Shown in pieces: positions 9,912 through 20,059 of a stretch of DNA of 64,000 nucleotides (its first letter is position 1; each line of letters begins with the position of its first letter). The stretch spans positions 1,072,788,078 to 1,072,852,077 of the forward strand of contig NC_056732.1 of NCBI RefSeq assembly GCF_019279795.1, in the 5' to 3' direction. A model generated the notes under the pieces. The model saw nothing but the letters and a program-made list of their open reading frames with translations. It searched no databases and was not told the DNA's origin. Made by a program: the position numbers and the translations under genes. Source of the stretch: Protopterus annectens (taxonomy: Eukaryota > Chordata > Ceratodontiformes > Protopteridae).

Positions 9912-12594
9912 AAAGGTACGGGGCAATTTCTCAAGCTCAATCACTTCTTTTAAGTTCCTTCACATACTATAAGCAATCCTCAAGAGGGTCATTATCAAAT
10001 ATTTCTAAATCACGTTGTTCCATAAACCTCTCCCATTCCTTTCTAATAATATCCCTAGTCAGAGAAGAATCAGCATTATACTCCATAGTAAACACCCTAT
10101 TAAACTGGCTAACTTCATGTCCACAATTATTAGCAGTGTTTAATTTAACTCTATTCCCCAACAAGGGGAATTTTTTTTTATTCCTAGAAGAAACTATTTC
10201 ACTTCAAATCGCCTTTAATAAATTGGGGGGTATCTCCCATCAACAAACAGTGCCTCCAAGAAATCACATTCAGATTCAAAGTCATTCAAAGTGGGGGTCA
10301 TCCTGCTTGCTCTAATAAATTGCCCTCTAACAATGCTTTTTTTTTTTTTTTTTTCTAAAAAACGGTTGTACACTATTAAAATGCAAATAAGAATTGGAAA
10401 AGGTTTCCTTTCGGAACACCTTAGATTTACTAGCAGGGTTAGTTTTCTCGATATTAACATCTAAAGAAATCCATCATATCCTGAAAAACCTTAGGATGGC
10501 AGGGAGGTGGGAGGATGGCATAATGGTTAAGGTGTTTACCTGGCAAACACAAGGTGCAGGGTTTGATTCTCACGTGGAGTAATTGGGTAGGCTTAAAATG
10601 GCCACAAGGGGCAATTAGCCTAATACTAACCTATGAACCTATAAGGAATTCAGTAGTTATATCCAGATACTTCAAAAATTTGTTGAGCCTAATCCTTGCG
10701 CGAGTCCAGAATATTATGTCGTCCAAAAATATTTTATAGAATGACCAACATGTCAAATTCTGAATCCAAAATGAATTTCCTCTCCCACCAAGATAAAACT
10801 ATATAAGCATACATGGGGGCACAATTTGCTCCCATAGCTACACCCTTGGTTTGGTGAAAAACTCCCTGTCAAAATATATAAAAATTATTCTTTAAAAGTT
10901 CCACTAATTGTAATACAACAAAATGTAAATCCTCGACCTTGGCAATCCCCTTGTCAACCAAGGCAGCTTCCAATCACTCTAACACTGTCTTATGGGGAAA
11001 TTGTAGGAAAAAAGATCCTTAATATCCGTGACAACAGAACCCTTTGAGAGTATTGAGTTTAAGTCAAAAGCCATCAAAAAATCCCACGAGTCCTTAAGGA
11101 TTTGCTTATAGGTACCCCATAAGATTTTGAGCTTTTTGTCCAAAAACGTAAGCCAATGGAGCAGTCTTTGAGCCCTCCGCTGCCACAATTGGCCTCAGTG
11201 TGTGTGTGTGTGTGTGGGGGGGGGTAGCTTGGTCCTTATGGACCTTCCAGATATCAAATATAGCAGATACCCTAGGTCTATCATTACTCAAATATTTAAA
11301 AGTGCTCAAATCAATCAAATTTTCAGTAAGCAACTCACATAAGGCTAAATCAAATTATCTGTATGCAACACTGATTTCATTCCTAGAGACTCTACTATAA
11401 GTATCTATATCACCTAGAATGTCCAACATCTTCGAATATCACAGTGTCCATGAGGACTGTTCCTCCTCCTTTGTCAGGTTTCATCACCCTGATGTTGTCA
11501 ACCCCAAGATTTTGCAAGATCCTCCACTCATTCTTATTAAGATTAATTTCTGCATTTGTTGTTATGGACCTTTCTTCTAAATTCCTTCTCAACTAAAAGC
11601 TCAAAAAGTTTTAATTGAGGGTGAAGCAATGGGTTAAACTCACTTCTACATCTAAGGGTACCCATCTCTATAATCCTAGGGGGCCCTTGGAACAGGACCT
11701 CTAAATGAACATTTCTTACAAACATTTTCAGATCCAAAAGAAGCTTAGCCAGGTCACAGTTCTTATTTGAGATAAACTTGAACCCTTTTGAAAAAAGACA
11801 AATGATCAGTAGTTAGATTAAGATTACTGTAATTAAAAATATTACAGTTGTTATAGGAGTATTTGGAATTCACAGTTGTTATACCATCAGTGTGTAGCAT
11901 TAATACCTCACTCTGCCCTGCATACCTCCCCCCGCTTTCCCCCTCGAAAGAAGGTGTAATGTATTGAGGCTGGTGTTGGTCTCATGATTCTCGCAGACTT
12001 GCATACGGGTGGGTATTCTAAAGGTTCCAAAGTATTGGTGAAAACCATCCTCATTTACTGTGTTGAATTCAACACTCTCCTCAAAATTGTCATTACCAGG
12101 GGGATCCCTGGCCCCATTAACATCTTTAGGCTTAGAACATCTTTTATCCTTGCATTCCAAAATGTTCCCATTTAAATTTCATCTGTCTTCTATCAAAGAA
12201 CACTTTCATCAATCGTGTCCATAATAGTAAAATATTTACCTTCTCAGCTTCAATGGAAAACACAAGATCCTTATTGATATTCTGGTTAAGCTGTTCAATA
12301 TTTGAGTGGAAATTTGCCATAGAACGCTCATTTTAATAATTATTTTAACAATGTTCAAACCACAATTGTTAAAGGTCTTTAATAATTCATCATACAAATC
12401 TGAACCATACACAGTGTTGTTAGGGTATTTAAACACTCAGTCCTTTAGGGACCAAATTCCTGTTAAGGCATTTCTTAAGATAATCAGTATCAATGCACAG
12501 ACTTGTATTTAACTAGTAAATCATGAAGCTTATTTAAATTGTTCTTATAAGTGTCCAGTTCAATCACATCATCATTTTCCTCTTCATTGGTAGA
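9912..12594 (-). pseudogene. PLE-2 reverse transcriptase and linker, degenerate
   Basis: Minus-strand RT body of PLE-2. Reading from right: CGLNIVKIIIKMS near 12330 (N-terminal block), NEWRILQNLGVDNI then VMKPDKGGG near 11460-11560, FDIWKVHKDQ and LRPIVAAEGSK near 11170-11290, ILKDSWDFLMAFDLN then VVTDIKDLFSYNFP near 10990-11110, SIVRGQFIRASRMTP near 10270-10340 (after the catalytic core), FLEALFVDGRYP, and the linker FTMEYNADSSLTRDIIRKEW near 10030-10110. Many stops. The RT catalytic block (about 10660-10980) is hard to read. A SINE sits within it. Confidence 0.75.
10505..10646 (+). mobile_element. tRNA-derived SINE with CR1-like 3' tail
   Basis: A polymerase III-type head: A box TGGCATAATGG (10516-10526) and B box GGTTTGATTCT (10560-10570), spaced as in a tRNA gene. 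It is followed by a tail GTAGGCTTAAAATGGCC...CAATTAGCCTAATACTAACC and the octamer-like CCTATGAACCTATAAGG. That tail closely matches the 3' end of the CR1 LINEs here (54880-54945), so CR1 enzymes probably mobilised it. It interrupts PLE-2. Other copies lie at about 51566-51705, 55726-55810 and 61385-61460. Confidence 0.8.
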
Positions 12595-12649
12595 TACTAG
12601 GCTATCTGCCCAAAGGCATTTATAAGCCTAGCCGGAATGTGTTGGCTTT

Positions 12650-15440
12650 TGCCGCCCCCTTAGATTAGTTCTCTGTGCCTTTGTCCAGCAGAACCATTGA
12701 AGTGATCCCAGAGGTAAACTTTCTGTTTCCCATCCATCCACTCATCAAGGTTTCTCTTGAAGAGGGTTAGCGAGCAGCTCTGCCTAATGTGGATTGGAAT
12801 CTTGTTCCAGAGCATGGGAAGTCTCTGGATCAGGAATCTAGCCCTCCAGCACATCCTATTTATTGTTGTGGTGAGGTTTAGATCCCTGGAGCGTGTGGCT
12901 CGAGGAGATATGGTTTTCTTTAGGTGGAGCATGTCCATCAATTCTGGGTCGGACAACTGCCTTGTATGTCAGGCAGAGATCACCTATGAGTAGGCGGCAT
13001 TCAAATAGAGTACAGCTGGAGTTTCTTCAGTCGAGCTGCATAGGGCATCTGCTTGAGGCCAGTGATCCTCTTGGTGAGGTACTTCTGTGGTCTTTCCAGT
13101 TGTTGTCTTGTAAGGTACATCCCAAATAGGGCATTGTACTCTATGATGGGTCTGATGAGTGATGTGCAGAGAGGCCCAATGACCTCTTTCGGTCTGGATA
13201 CAAACCCTTTTCTGATTAGGTGGGCCACACAAGGAATTGGAATTTCTAACCACTTTGGCAATGTGAATATCAAAGGAGAGGTTACTATCTACTTGGGTCC
13301 CCAGATCCTTTATTACGTCTTCTGTATTTAGGGGGCTACCACTTATGTGGCAGTTTGTGGGCACTTTGTTTTTTTCCAAAGGAGATGACTATGCACTTTT
13401 TGGCATTTAGCTTGAGGCCATGGTTTTGACCCTTTTGGAGGATGTCTGTGTCAGCCGGAGAGTCAGTTATAGCCCCTAGTTTGCAGTCGTCTGTGAACTT
13501 GGTCAGACAGTCCTCCTGTGCTTGCCTGTACCTCTGAGAAGTATATGCCGAACAGGAGGGGGTCCTAGGAATGAGACCTGGGGAACACCACTTGTAACCG
13601 TTTTAGAGGCAGACCTAGCTCCTGCAACTCTTACCCATGTGGGTTCTGTCCATGAGCCAGTTGGCAACCCATCTCGTGACGTAGGGGTTTATGTTCAGGC
13701 TGGTGAGTTTGTCTATAATACCTGAGTGGGGAATGGTGTTGAAAGCCTTTGCGAGGTCTAGGTAGGCTATGTGGACCACCTTTCCCTCATCTAGAGCCTT
13801 TGTAACAGTCTCAAAGAAGTCCACCAGGTTTAGGAGGCATGATCTGCCCTTAAAGCTGAATTGGGTAGGGTCCAGTGTTTGGAGGTTCCCAATGTCTCTG
13901 TTAATGAGATCCATGATGATGTGCTCCATAGCTTTGCAGACCAAGCTAGTCAGGCTTATAGGGCGATATTTCCCAGGGTCTGTTGTGGCTCCACCTTTGT
14001 GGAGTGGAATAACTGTTGCTGTGTGCCACTCTGTGGGTACAAAGCCTGTAGACAGGCTGAGTTTAAAGTGTGTTTAGGTGAGGGGTTAGTTCATCTTTGA
14101 GCTCATGTAGGATGCAGTCTGGGACACTGTCCGGTCCCATTGAAGCTGTGTTTTTGGCTTTGGAGAGGGCTGTTTTAACCTGAGTGTTTGTGATTTCAGG
14201 GGCACTACATTCTTCTGGTATAGTTATGGGCCCTTCTGGGGATGAGAGGGGGGTGAAGTTTGCACTGAACTTGTCTGCGAGGATGTTGGCTATATCCGTC
14301 AGTTCAGTGTATTTTGTGCCATTCTGCACAAACTCCGAGCAGATCTGAGAATTGCCACTTAGGATTCTTGACATAGCTAAAGAATACCTTGTGGTTATCT
14401 TCAAAGTCCATGGCAATTTTTCTTTCAAAGCTAGCCTTGGATGATTTTATGAGGGAACAGTTTCTTGCCAATACTGATCAGGGATGTCTTCCCTTCTTGG
14501 GATTTTACTCTTTTCTATACTAGTTTCCTCCTTCTATTGTACAGCTTGTTTATGGCAGGGGTCCAACCAGACTGGTTTCCTTTTCTTGGAGGAGTGAGTC
14601 TTGGTTTTCTTTGGGATAGCACGATCCATGCATTCTTGTAGGTGCCCATAGAGTGCATTAGTAAAGGATTTTGCAGCTTGGACAGCATTATCCTTTAGCA
14701 TGGGGGCTTTGAAACATCCCACCTCGGTCTTAAGTAACGTGAAGTTTGCTTTTGAAAAGTTTTTCACAGTGCTTTCTTTGCACGGGGTGGTGGCAGAACG
14801 TGGATATCCAGAGTGATTAGTTTATGGCCAGATCCAACCAGCGAGGGGTTGACCTCTGGTGTGGAACACCGGTCGCCCATGTTTGGTGATGACCAGGTTC
14901 AGTATGTTGTCACCTCTGGTGGGGGTGTTGACCAGTTGATCCAGGGCGTTTGAGTTTATAAATTCTAGGAAATGTTGGGCAAGGGAGTTTGTACTTGACT
15001 AGTTCTCCCATGTTTGGGTAATTGAAATCACCCAATATCAGGGTGTTTGGTAGGACCTTTATATTTCCCAGTGTTTCCAGGAAGGCAGAGTGGGTGTCCT
15101 GGGACATGGTGAGTGATCTGTAGCAAGCTATAATTTGAATAGTAGTTTTGCCCATTGTTAGTTGCATGTGGATGATCTCTGAAGCATCGTGCTGTGCCAC
15201 TAACCTGGAGGTGTGGGTATCCTTGACGAATATGGATACTCCCCCGCCTTTTGTATTTCGGTCCGGGTTTTGTAGCCAAAATGTATGGTATGAGTTGTAG
15301 CCTGGTAGTACTGGGGTGCTCTCTGGAGCCTTAAACCAGGTTTCTGTTACTGCACATATATCGATTTTCTCCATACTGAGGAGTGCCTCAAGTGCGTGCA
15401 TTTTGAGGCTTCGACTTCTGGCACAGAGTAGCATTACCCT
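12650..15440 (-). pseudogene. CR1 copy A ORF2 (APE endonuclease and RT), broken
   Basis: ORF2 makes an APE-type endonuclease and an RT for target-primed insertion. The endonuclease part (14910-15434) shows NARS-equivalent ARSRSLKMHAL, ICAVTETWF, IIACYR and LILGDFNYPN. The RT part shows NTASMGPDSVPDCIL (about 14110-14160), ICK-type VCKAMEHIIMDL then TQFSFKGRSCLLNL, VHIAYLDLAKAFNTIPHSG (about 13720-13790), and the C-terminal ERPQKYLTKRITGLKQMP and LPMLWNKIPIHIRQS. Frame breaks are scattered, among them one at the GGGGGG-rich stretch near 14245. No intact frame remains. Confidence 0.85.
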
Positions 15441-15499
15441 CAGTTTTTTGTTACTTGTGTTATTTATGGTGGTGGGTTTGTCTTTTAAGTCTTGCCTAA

Positions 15500-16400
15500 A
15501 AAAGGCACTACGGGGGGGGGGGGGGCAGTATTCGAAAGCCTAAAGGTGACGGGTGCAAGCTGTCTCTAGCAAAGCAGCGTGGCTTGTCGAGCAGGTCATC
15601 CCAGGCTGACAGACGCTGGATCCCCTTTGAATGACACCAGAGCTTAGCCAATTGTTGAAATTGATAATTTTTTCTCTATACAGTGGTATCATTCCTGGTG
15701 ACGGCAGTATGCTACTCAGGGTCAGGGTCATACCAGCCTGGGCTACGTGATCAGAGAGCTCCTCCATGTCTCTTTTACATGTAGTCCAGGGGGGTACGGC
15801 TCAGGTCATTCACACCAACATGAACAATGAGAGTCATATTTGTACTTGTTCTGGAGTGACCCGAGTGCTAGTGTTATGTGGCGGATCCTGACACCAGACA
15901 GGCAGCTAACAGTAACCTTCTCTTTATTCAGCCTAGTAAGTGGAATATCAGTGTGCCTGACTATAGTCACCTATTACTAGTGTGTTGGGCATGTTATTTT
16001 GCCTTAAGGGCTGTGATTGCGTGGCACATTGGTTTTGTGAAGTATGTGTTTCATGGTTTGTGCTGGGGGGGGGGGTTGCTTGGAGGTCTCTGTTGTTTTT
16101 GCAGATTTTTATTTAGAGCCTCCGAGTAAGTTTTCATGTATTTGTGTGTGTTTTTTGCCGGTACTGGTTTCATAGGTCTATGTGAGACTGGTGGTGTGAT
16201 GCAAGTAATTCCCTTCTCCTCTTGACTGCCTGGTCCAGTCTTGGGTTGAGAGAGCTTAGCCTCCAGTTTGGCTGTTTAATTTAATCTCTCGCATGTATTA
16301 GTGTTTGGTGGAAGGTGGACAGGGTTGTCTGTGTACATGAGGCAATTGTAACATTGCCTCAAAATGCCCAGATTCACCAGTTGGACCAGAGAATACACCT
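15500..16400 (-). pseudogene. CR1 copy A ORF1 (SGNH esterase), broken
   Basis: Remnant of the CR1 ORF1 esterase. It keeps ELSDHVAQAGMTLTLSSILP and KIINFNNWL (15620-15760), as in copy B. The GDS catalytic block seen in copy B (23371-23379) reads GDY here, so the nucleophile serine is lost. A run of 14 G at 15512-15525 replaces sequence that copy B has near the ORF end. Confidence 0.7.
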
Positions 16401-16640
16401 GAAACTGCCCTTTGGACATGCATGGATAGGTACAGTGAACTTTTTTATTGATTGGCTGGTAAGGTCGAATAGAGAGCCTTGTCCTTCTCTACAGTATAGG
16501 GGGTCTAGTGCTAAGGTTTATTAGTGCTTGCTATGTGTTTTGAGCAAGTGCCGGGATGAGAAGTGAATGGTTTGAGTGCTTAAGTTGAAGGTTTGTCTAG
16601 TTCCAAGGGAAAAATTGAAGAGTACACTTTGTGGAGCCGG

Positions 16641-17130
16641 GAAGAGTTATAAACTAGCTAACCATTCAAATTGTTATAAAAATTATGTTTTTCTATTCAC
16701 CTATGTTTGTCTGTTAACCAAATGTTAAAATATTTTTCTCGGTTGCAAAACTGTGTTAGAATTAGTACAGTCACCTTGTTGCATGTCTGTCCTTGTCCCA
16801 TTAGTGCCAGCAAAAGCAGCTCCATTTTCCGAAGATGAAGACATACCAAAAATTGCCGAAATGCCAATATCTTGACTCGGGATGCCATTCCTGTTAGTTG
16901 AACCATTAACCAATGGAACTAACATTATTTTGTTCCAAATCGCCTTTATTCATCTGAAAACAGCTCACACTGAGCTGTTCATTCGGAAACGCTTGCTGGT
17001 TTCCTGGAGGAAATCCCTTAATTAATACAGAAACCAGAGTCTGTCCAATAGGGGTCAAAAGTCCACCAGCTGAATAAGCTGGCCTACCAGCTTCCTAGTT
17101 TCACAGATGACATCATTCCTTCCTTTCTCC
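16641..17130 (-). pseudogene. PLE-2 5' part: leader and N-terminal region
   Basis: Continues PLE-2 beyond CR1 copy A. On the minus strand a short frame (16725-16925) begins MLVPLVNGSTNRNGIPSQD and has no recognisable domain, as is usual for PLE N-termini. Before it, 16930-17010 reads on the minus strand CCAGCAAGCGTTTCCGAATG then GAATAAAGGCGATTTGG, which looks like a PLE terminal segment. Its match to 10200-10215 (AAATCGCCTTTA) is too short to interpret. Confidence 0.45.
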
Positions 17131-17139
17131 TGTCTAGGT

Positions 17140-17740
17140 GAAGAACCCAAACTCTAATTTATGTATTGAGATTCCTTTTTATTTTAGCCAATTATTTATG
17201 CATTAAGTATTTTTTACTTCTTCCCTTATGGTTAACCTTTGTTTTTAAATAATGTTTTTATCTTACTGGAAGGGTGCAATCTTGTTGTAACAGGTCTTGT
17301 GGCCAGTTGATGGAGCTTTTACTTTAGTGTTTAAAGTTTTAAGTATTTTATGTTTTAGAATACACTATTATTAACTTCTTGGAATTACAAGTTATTTTAT
17401 GCAGAATTTTTATTTTTAGTATTTAGTCCCTTTTATATCTACATGTTTTTAAAGATTAAAAGGTTATACTTTATATTTTTATGTATTTGTGTAGGTAGGA
17501 TGGCCGTGATTAACCTTTTAACTTTTAATGAGTGATTTTAATTGAATAATTACGGTTTTTTTGAGTGTATAAATACGGAACTGGTGATTTTATTACCTGA
17601 CAAAGTCTGCTGTGGTTTAGATGAAAACGCGGTGATAAAAGTTAAAGCATTAATATTTTCTGTACTGCTTCCATTTTTTTTTGCCTAATTAAAGTGAGTT
17701 TTTTATTGCCTGTCATCGGACTTGGTCTCTGTGGTAAAAC
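17140..17740 (+). repeat. Inverted copy of the PLE-2 3' tail
   Basis: No coding sequence. The first part aligns by eye with the reverse complement of about 3500-3620, the PLE-2 3' UTR. It ends with a TATAAATA motif (17568-17575) and the block CCTGACAAAGTCTGC...GATGAAAACGCGGTGATAAAA, a decayed PLE hammerhead-like end. It is opposite in strand to PLE-2, the same layout as the inverted arm of PLE-1. Confidence 0.6.
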
Positions 17741-17744
17741 TACT

Positions 17745-18740
17745 GAAAAAGCTTAAACCTTCTTCAATAGCAGCTGAAAAGTTACCAGACGAATATTTAA
17801 AACTGAAGCCATATCTTATCCAGTGTAGATCCTTATAAACAGGTCCATAGCAGAATATGCCCCAGCAATATGGAAAATCGCAAACATTATCCCCTTACAC
17901 AAAAGGTGGAAATTTCAGAGAGCTGACCAACTATACACAGTGTGCTATTCTCCAATGTCTAAACTCCTCAAAAGATGTATCCACTCCCAACTGTTTCATT
18001 ATCTAACCTTCCAACAATATGCTAGCAACATGTCAACATGATTTTTGGCCCCATCACAATACCACAACGGCACTCTCCTCAGCTTCACCAATACTATCAA
18101 ACAACTCAGAAACAATGGCAAAATAGTCTCTGCTGTCTTTCTAGACATGCCCAATGCCTTTGATATGGTCTCCCACCCCAAACTATTAAATACACTCTCC
18201 AAACTGTGCCTCAGCCCTTCTGCACTTCAGTGGTTCCAAAGCTATCTCTACAGGACCGTCAACAATCTGTAAAATGGCTTCATCTCCTATCCCACCCTCT
18301 TCCCGTCACATTAGAAGTACTTCAAGGATCAGTTCTTGGGCTGCCACTCCAATATTTTTACAGACAACCTCCATAGTGTTACCCCACTGGCTTTAACTAT
18401 CCAATATGCAGATGACAAAACACTTGTATGTGCTGCTAATAACCTGCAACATCTCCATGATATAACCCAAAAATCATTCTCGGACACAGAGCTATGGCTC
18501 TCTAACCATCAGCTCATACTCAACCACAATAAAAAAACAAAACTCGATCTTCCAATCCACAAGACCCTCCCCTCCCCAGCATCTTCTACATTACAGCTAG
18601 CAACAATACTAAAATGAATGTCGATTCACAAACAAGATTACTAGATGAAATAATAGATAACAACCCATAATTTCACCTACATATAGCACAAACAATTAAG
18701 AAAGTTCACAAAAAATGGGTATTATTTACAGAAGACTCAA
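17745..18740 (+). pseudogene. L2-clade LINE RT fragment
   Basis: A 5'- and 3'-truncated L2-type RT. Readable blocks: ANIIPLHK and YSPMSKLLKRCIHSQL (17880-17990), VSAVFLDMPNAFDMVSHPKL (18125-18187, RT block A with FLD-AFD), ALQWFQSYLYRTVNNL, then IQYADDKTLVCAANN (18400-18440, catalytic YADD), and LSNHQLILNHNKKTK. Stops interrupt each part. Related to the longer L2 copy at 37330-39275. After about 18620 nothing is readable until the PLE-3 tail. Confidence 0.75.
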
Positions 18741-19490
18741 GGCAAGGTTCAAAGGTACATCCACAGTTTATCCACAAAAAATCAAAGAATCCAGACAGGT
18801 TAATACAATCAAGGTAAGTGCTCTTGTCCAAACCAAACTAAAGAACTTCATCAGACAGTTACAAACCATGAAAAACCAGTATAAGTAATTCAAACAAAGA
18901 CGACATCCCTTCCCCCAATAACCATTTAAAGACAATCTCCCCAATAACACTTAATTTTATCTACTATAATAGTAATCTATATAAATTCACAATCATACAT
19001 ATTTTAAAAATATAAATTACATACACTAAAACACAAATTATAACTTAAAAAGTTTATAAGTGTTTAAGTTATCTTTCTAAAGCTTTTAAACATAAAATAC
19101 ATTTCAAAGAAGACTGGTCATTAAGGCCAGAACTGGCAAAAGCATTACATTTTAACTTTGAGCTGCCAATAAAGCTCCCACTCATCTAAACAGAGGGGCC
19201 AAGGACCTCCTCTGATATTCTTGCTATCATTATCAATTCGATAGTTGAAAGAATGCTCAGGGTTCTCAGAGACACGTCTGGCCACAGCATTCGTGGTATT
19301 GGCTTTCCCAATATTATATTGTTTGCATACTTTCAATTTAAAGCGTCTCTCCATTTGCCTTATGCCAATGCTGCCCAGGGTTCTATATTGAGAAATATAC
19401 ACAATACCACAACTTTCACAATTGTATTTACCTCTAACCTGGTTGTTGTTGGTCTTTCGGCTTTTCCTGGTTAGGGGTCGTGTTACATTA
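18740..19490 (-). pseudogene. PLE-3 GIY-YIG endonuclease and 3' tail
   Basis: Minus strand. YNCESCGIVYISQYRTLGSI (about 19360-19420) holds the Cys pair and GIY/YIG-like strands, followed by NTTNAVARRVSENPEHSFNY and GGPWPLCLDEWELYWQLKVK, the canonical end of many PLE endonucleases. The frame from 19402 to 19145 is open. The 3' UTR follows, with CTGATGA on the minus strand (18848-18854), then a GTTC/GGAC pairing but no GAAA: a decayed hammerhead. Confidence 0.75.
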
Positions 19491-19914
19491 TAACTGGGTG
19501 AATTCTGAGTGAATTTACATATTATTCCCCAAGATATAAAAACTGGGCCAAGCTAGACAGAATTTACATTTCACAAGAACATGTGCATTTAATTGAAGTT
19601 CTTGATGTGCACCCAATAACTGAACTATTTCAGATCGTGTGCCAATAATAACCAAAATAAAAAAACACAGGGTAATGAAATAAAAACAAGACATTGGTAC
19701 TTTCCCACTTCCTGCTGAAAAGAGAGGAATTTAAGGAATGGATACTGTAGATTATTCAAGAGCTATTAGAGAAGATAGAAATTTCTTCTGAAAAGATAGC
19801 TAAGGAATGGGATAAAATTAAGGTGGAGTTTAAAAACAAGGTGGAAATAAAAGAAAAAGAGCTATGGTTAAGAATCAACAAGAATTATTCAGTGGGACTG
19901 ACAAATGTTTAAGT

Positions 19915-19925
19915 ATTGCAGAATA
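19915..19925. repeat. Left target-site duplication of CR1 copy B
   Basis: ATTGCAGAATA, repeated exactly at 25500-25510. L1 copy B has a single homologous site (ATTGCAGAATA at about 50554-50564). Confidence 0.85.
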
Positions 19926-20059
19926 AAAAATTTCATAGGGTCATACTAGGCTATCTGCCCTAGGGCATTTATAAGCCTAGCCAGAGTGTGTTTGGCTTTC
20001 GCCACCCATTTTAAATTAATTTTGCTATGCCCTTTTTCGAGGTTAGTATACTGTGCCTC

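Larger units (their letters stand above)
12595..16640 (-). mobile_element. CR1-clade LINE copy A, inserted in PLE-2
   Basis: A minus-strand CR1 LINE: 3' tail at 12595-12660 (ACTAGGCTATCTGCCC in plus orientation), ORF2 up to about 15440, ORF1 at 15540-16400, and 5' UTR to about 16640. It is homologous throughout to copy B (19926-25499) but lacks the outer 1.5 kb of 5' UTR of that copy. PLE-2 coding sequence resumes on both sides. I could not find a target-site duplication. It is more decayed than copy B. Confidence 0.85.
3259..17740 (-). mobile_element. PLE-2, old Penelope-like element with three nested insertions
   Basis: A minus-strand Penelope-like retroelement in four pieces: 3' UTR and GIY-YIG endonuclease (3259-4130), RT and linker (9950-12594), N-terminal part (16641-17130), and an inverted copy of its own 3' tail at its 5' end (17140-17740). 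The pieces are separated by PLE-1 (4624-9898) and CR1 copy A (about 12595-16640), and a SINE interrupts the RT piece. Joining is supported because strand, order and protein region agree on both sides of each gap, and because the 17140-17740 tail is visibly homologous to the 3' UTR at 3500-3620 (for example AAACTCT...TTATGTATT...TTTTTATTTTAGC...ATGCATTAA). Confidence 0.7.

Noticed and set aside
10516..10578. A tRNA gene at the A and B boxes
   Set aside because: The head is followed by a CR1-like tail, there are several dispersed relatives, and it lacks a clean acceptor stem: it is a SINE.
11201..11225. The GT-rich, G-rich run as a regulatory element
   Set aside because: A simple repeat inside the decayed PLE-2 RT.
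12595..16640. A target-site duplication for CR1 copy A
   Set aside because: I compared the flanks near 12580-12596 and 16540-16700 and found no shared word longer than chance.
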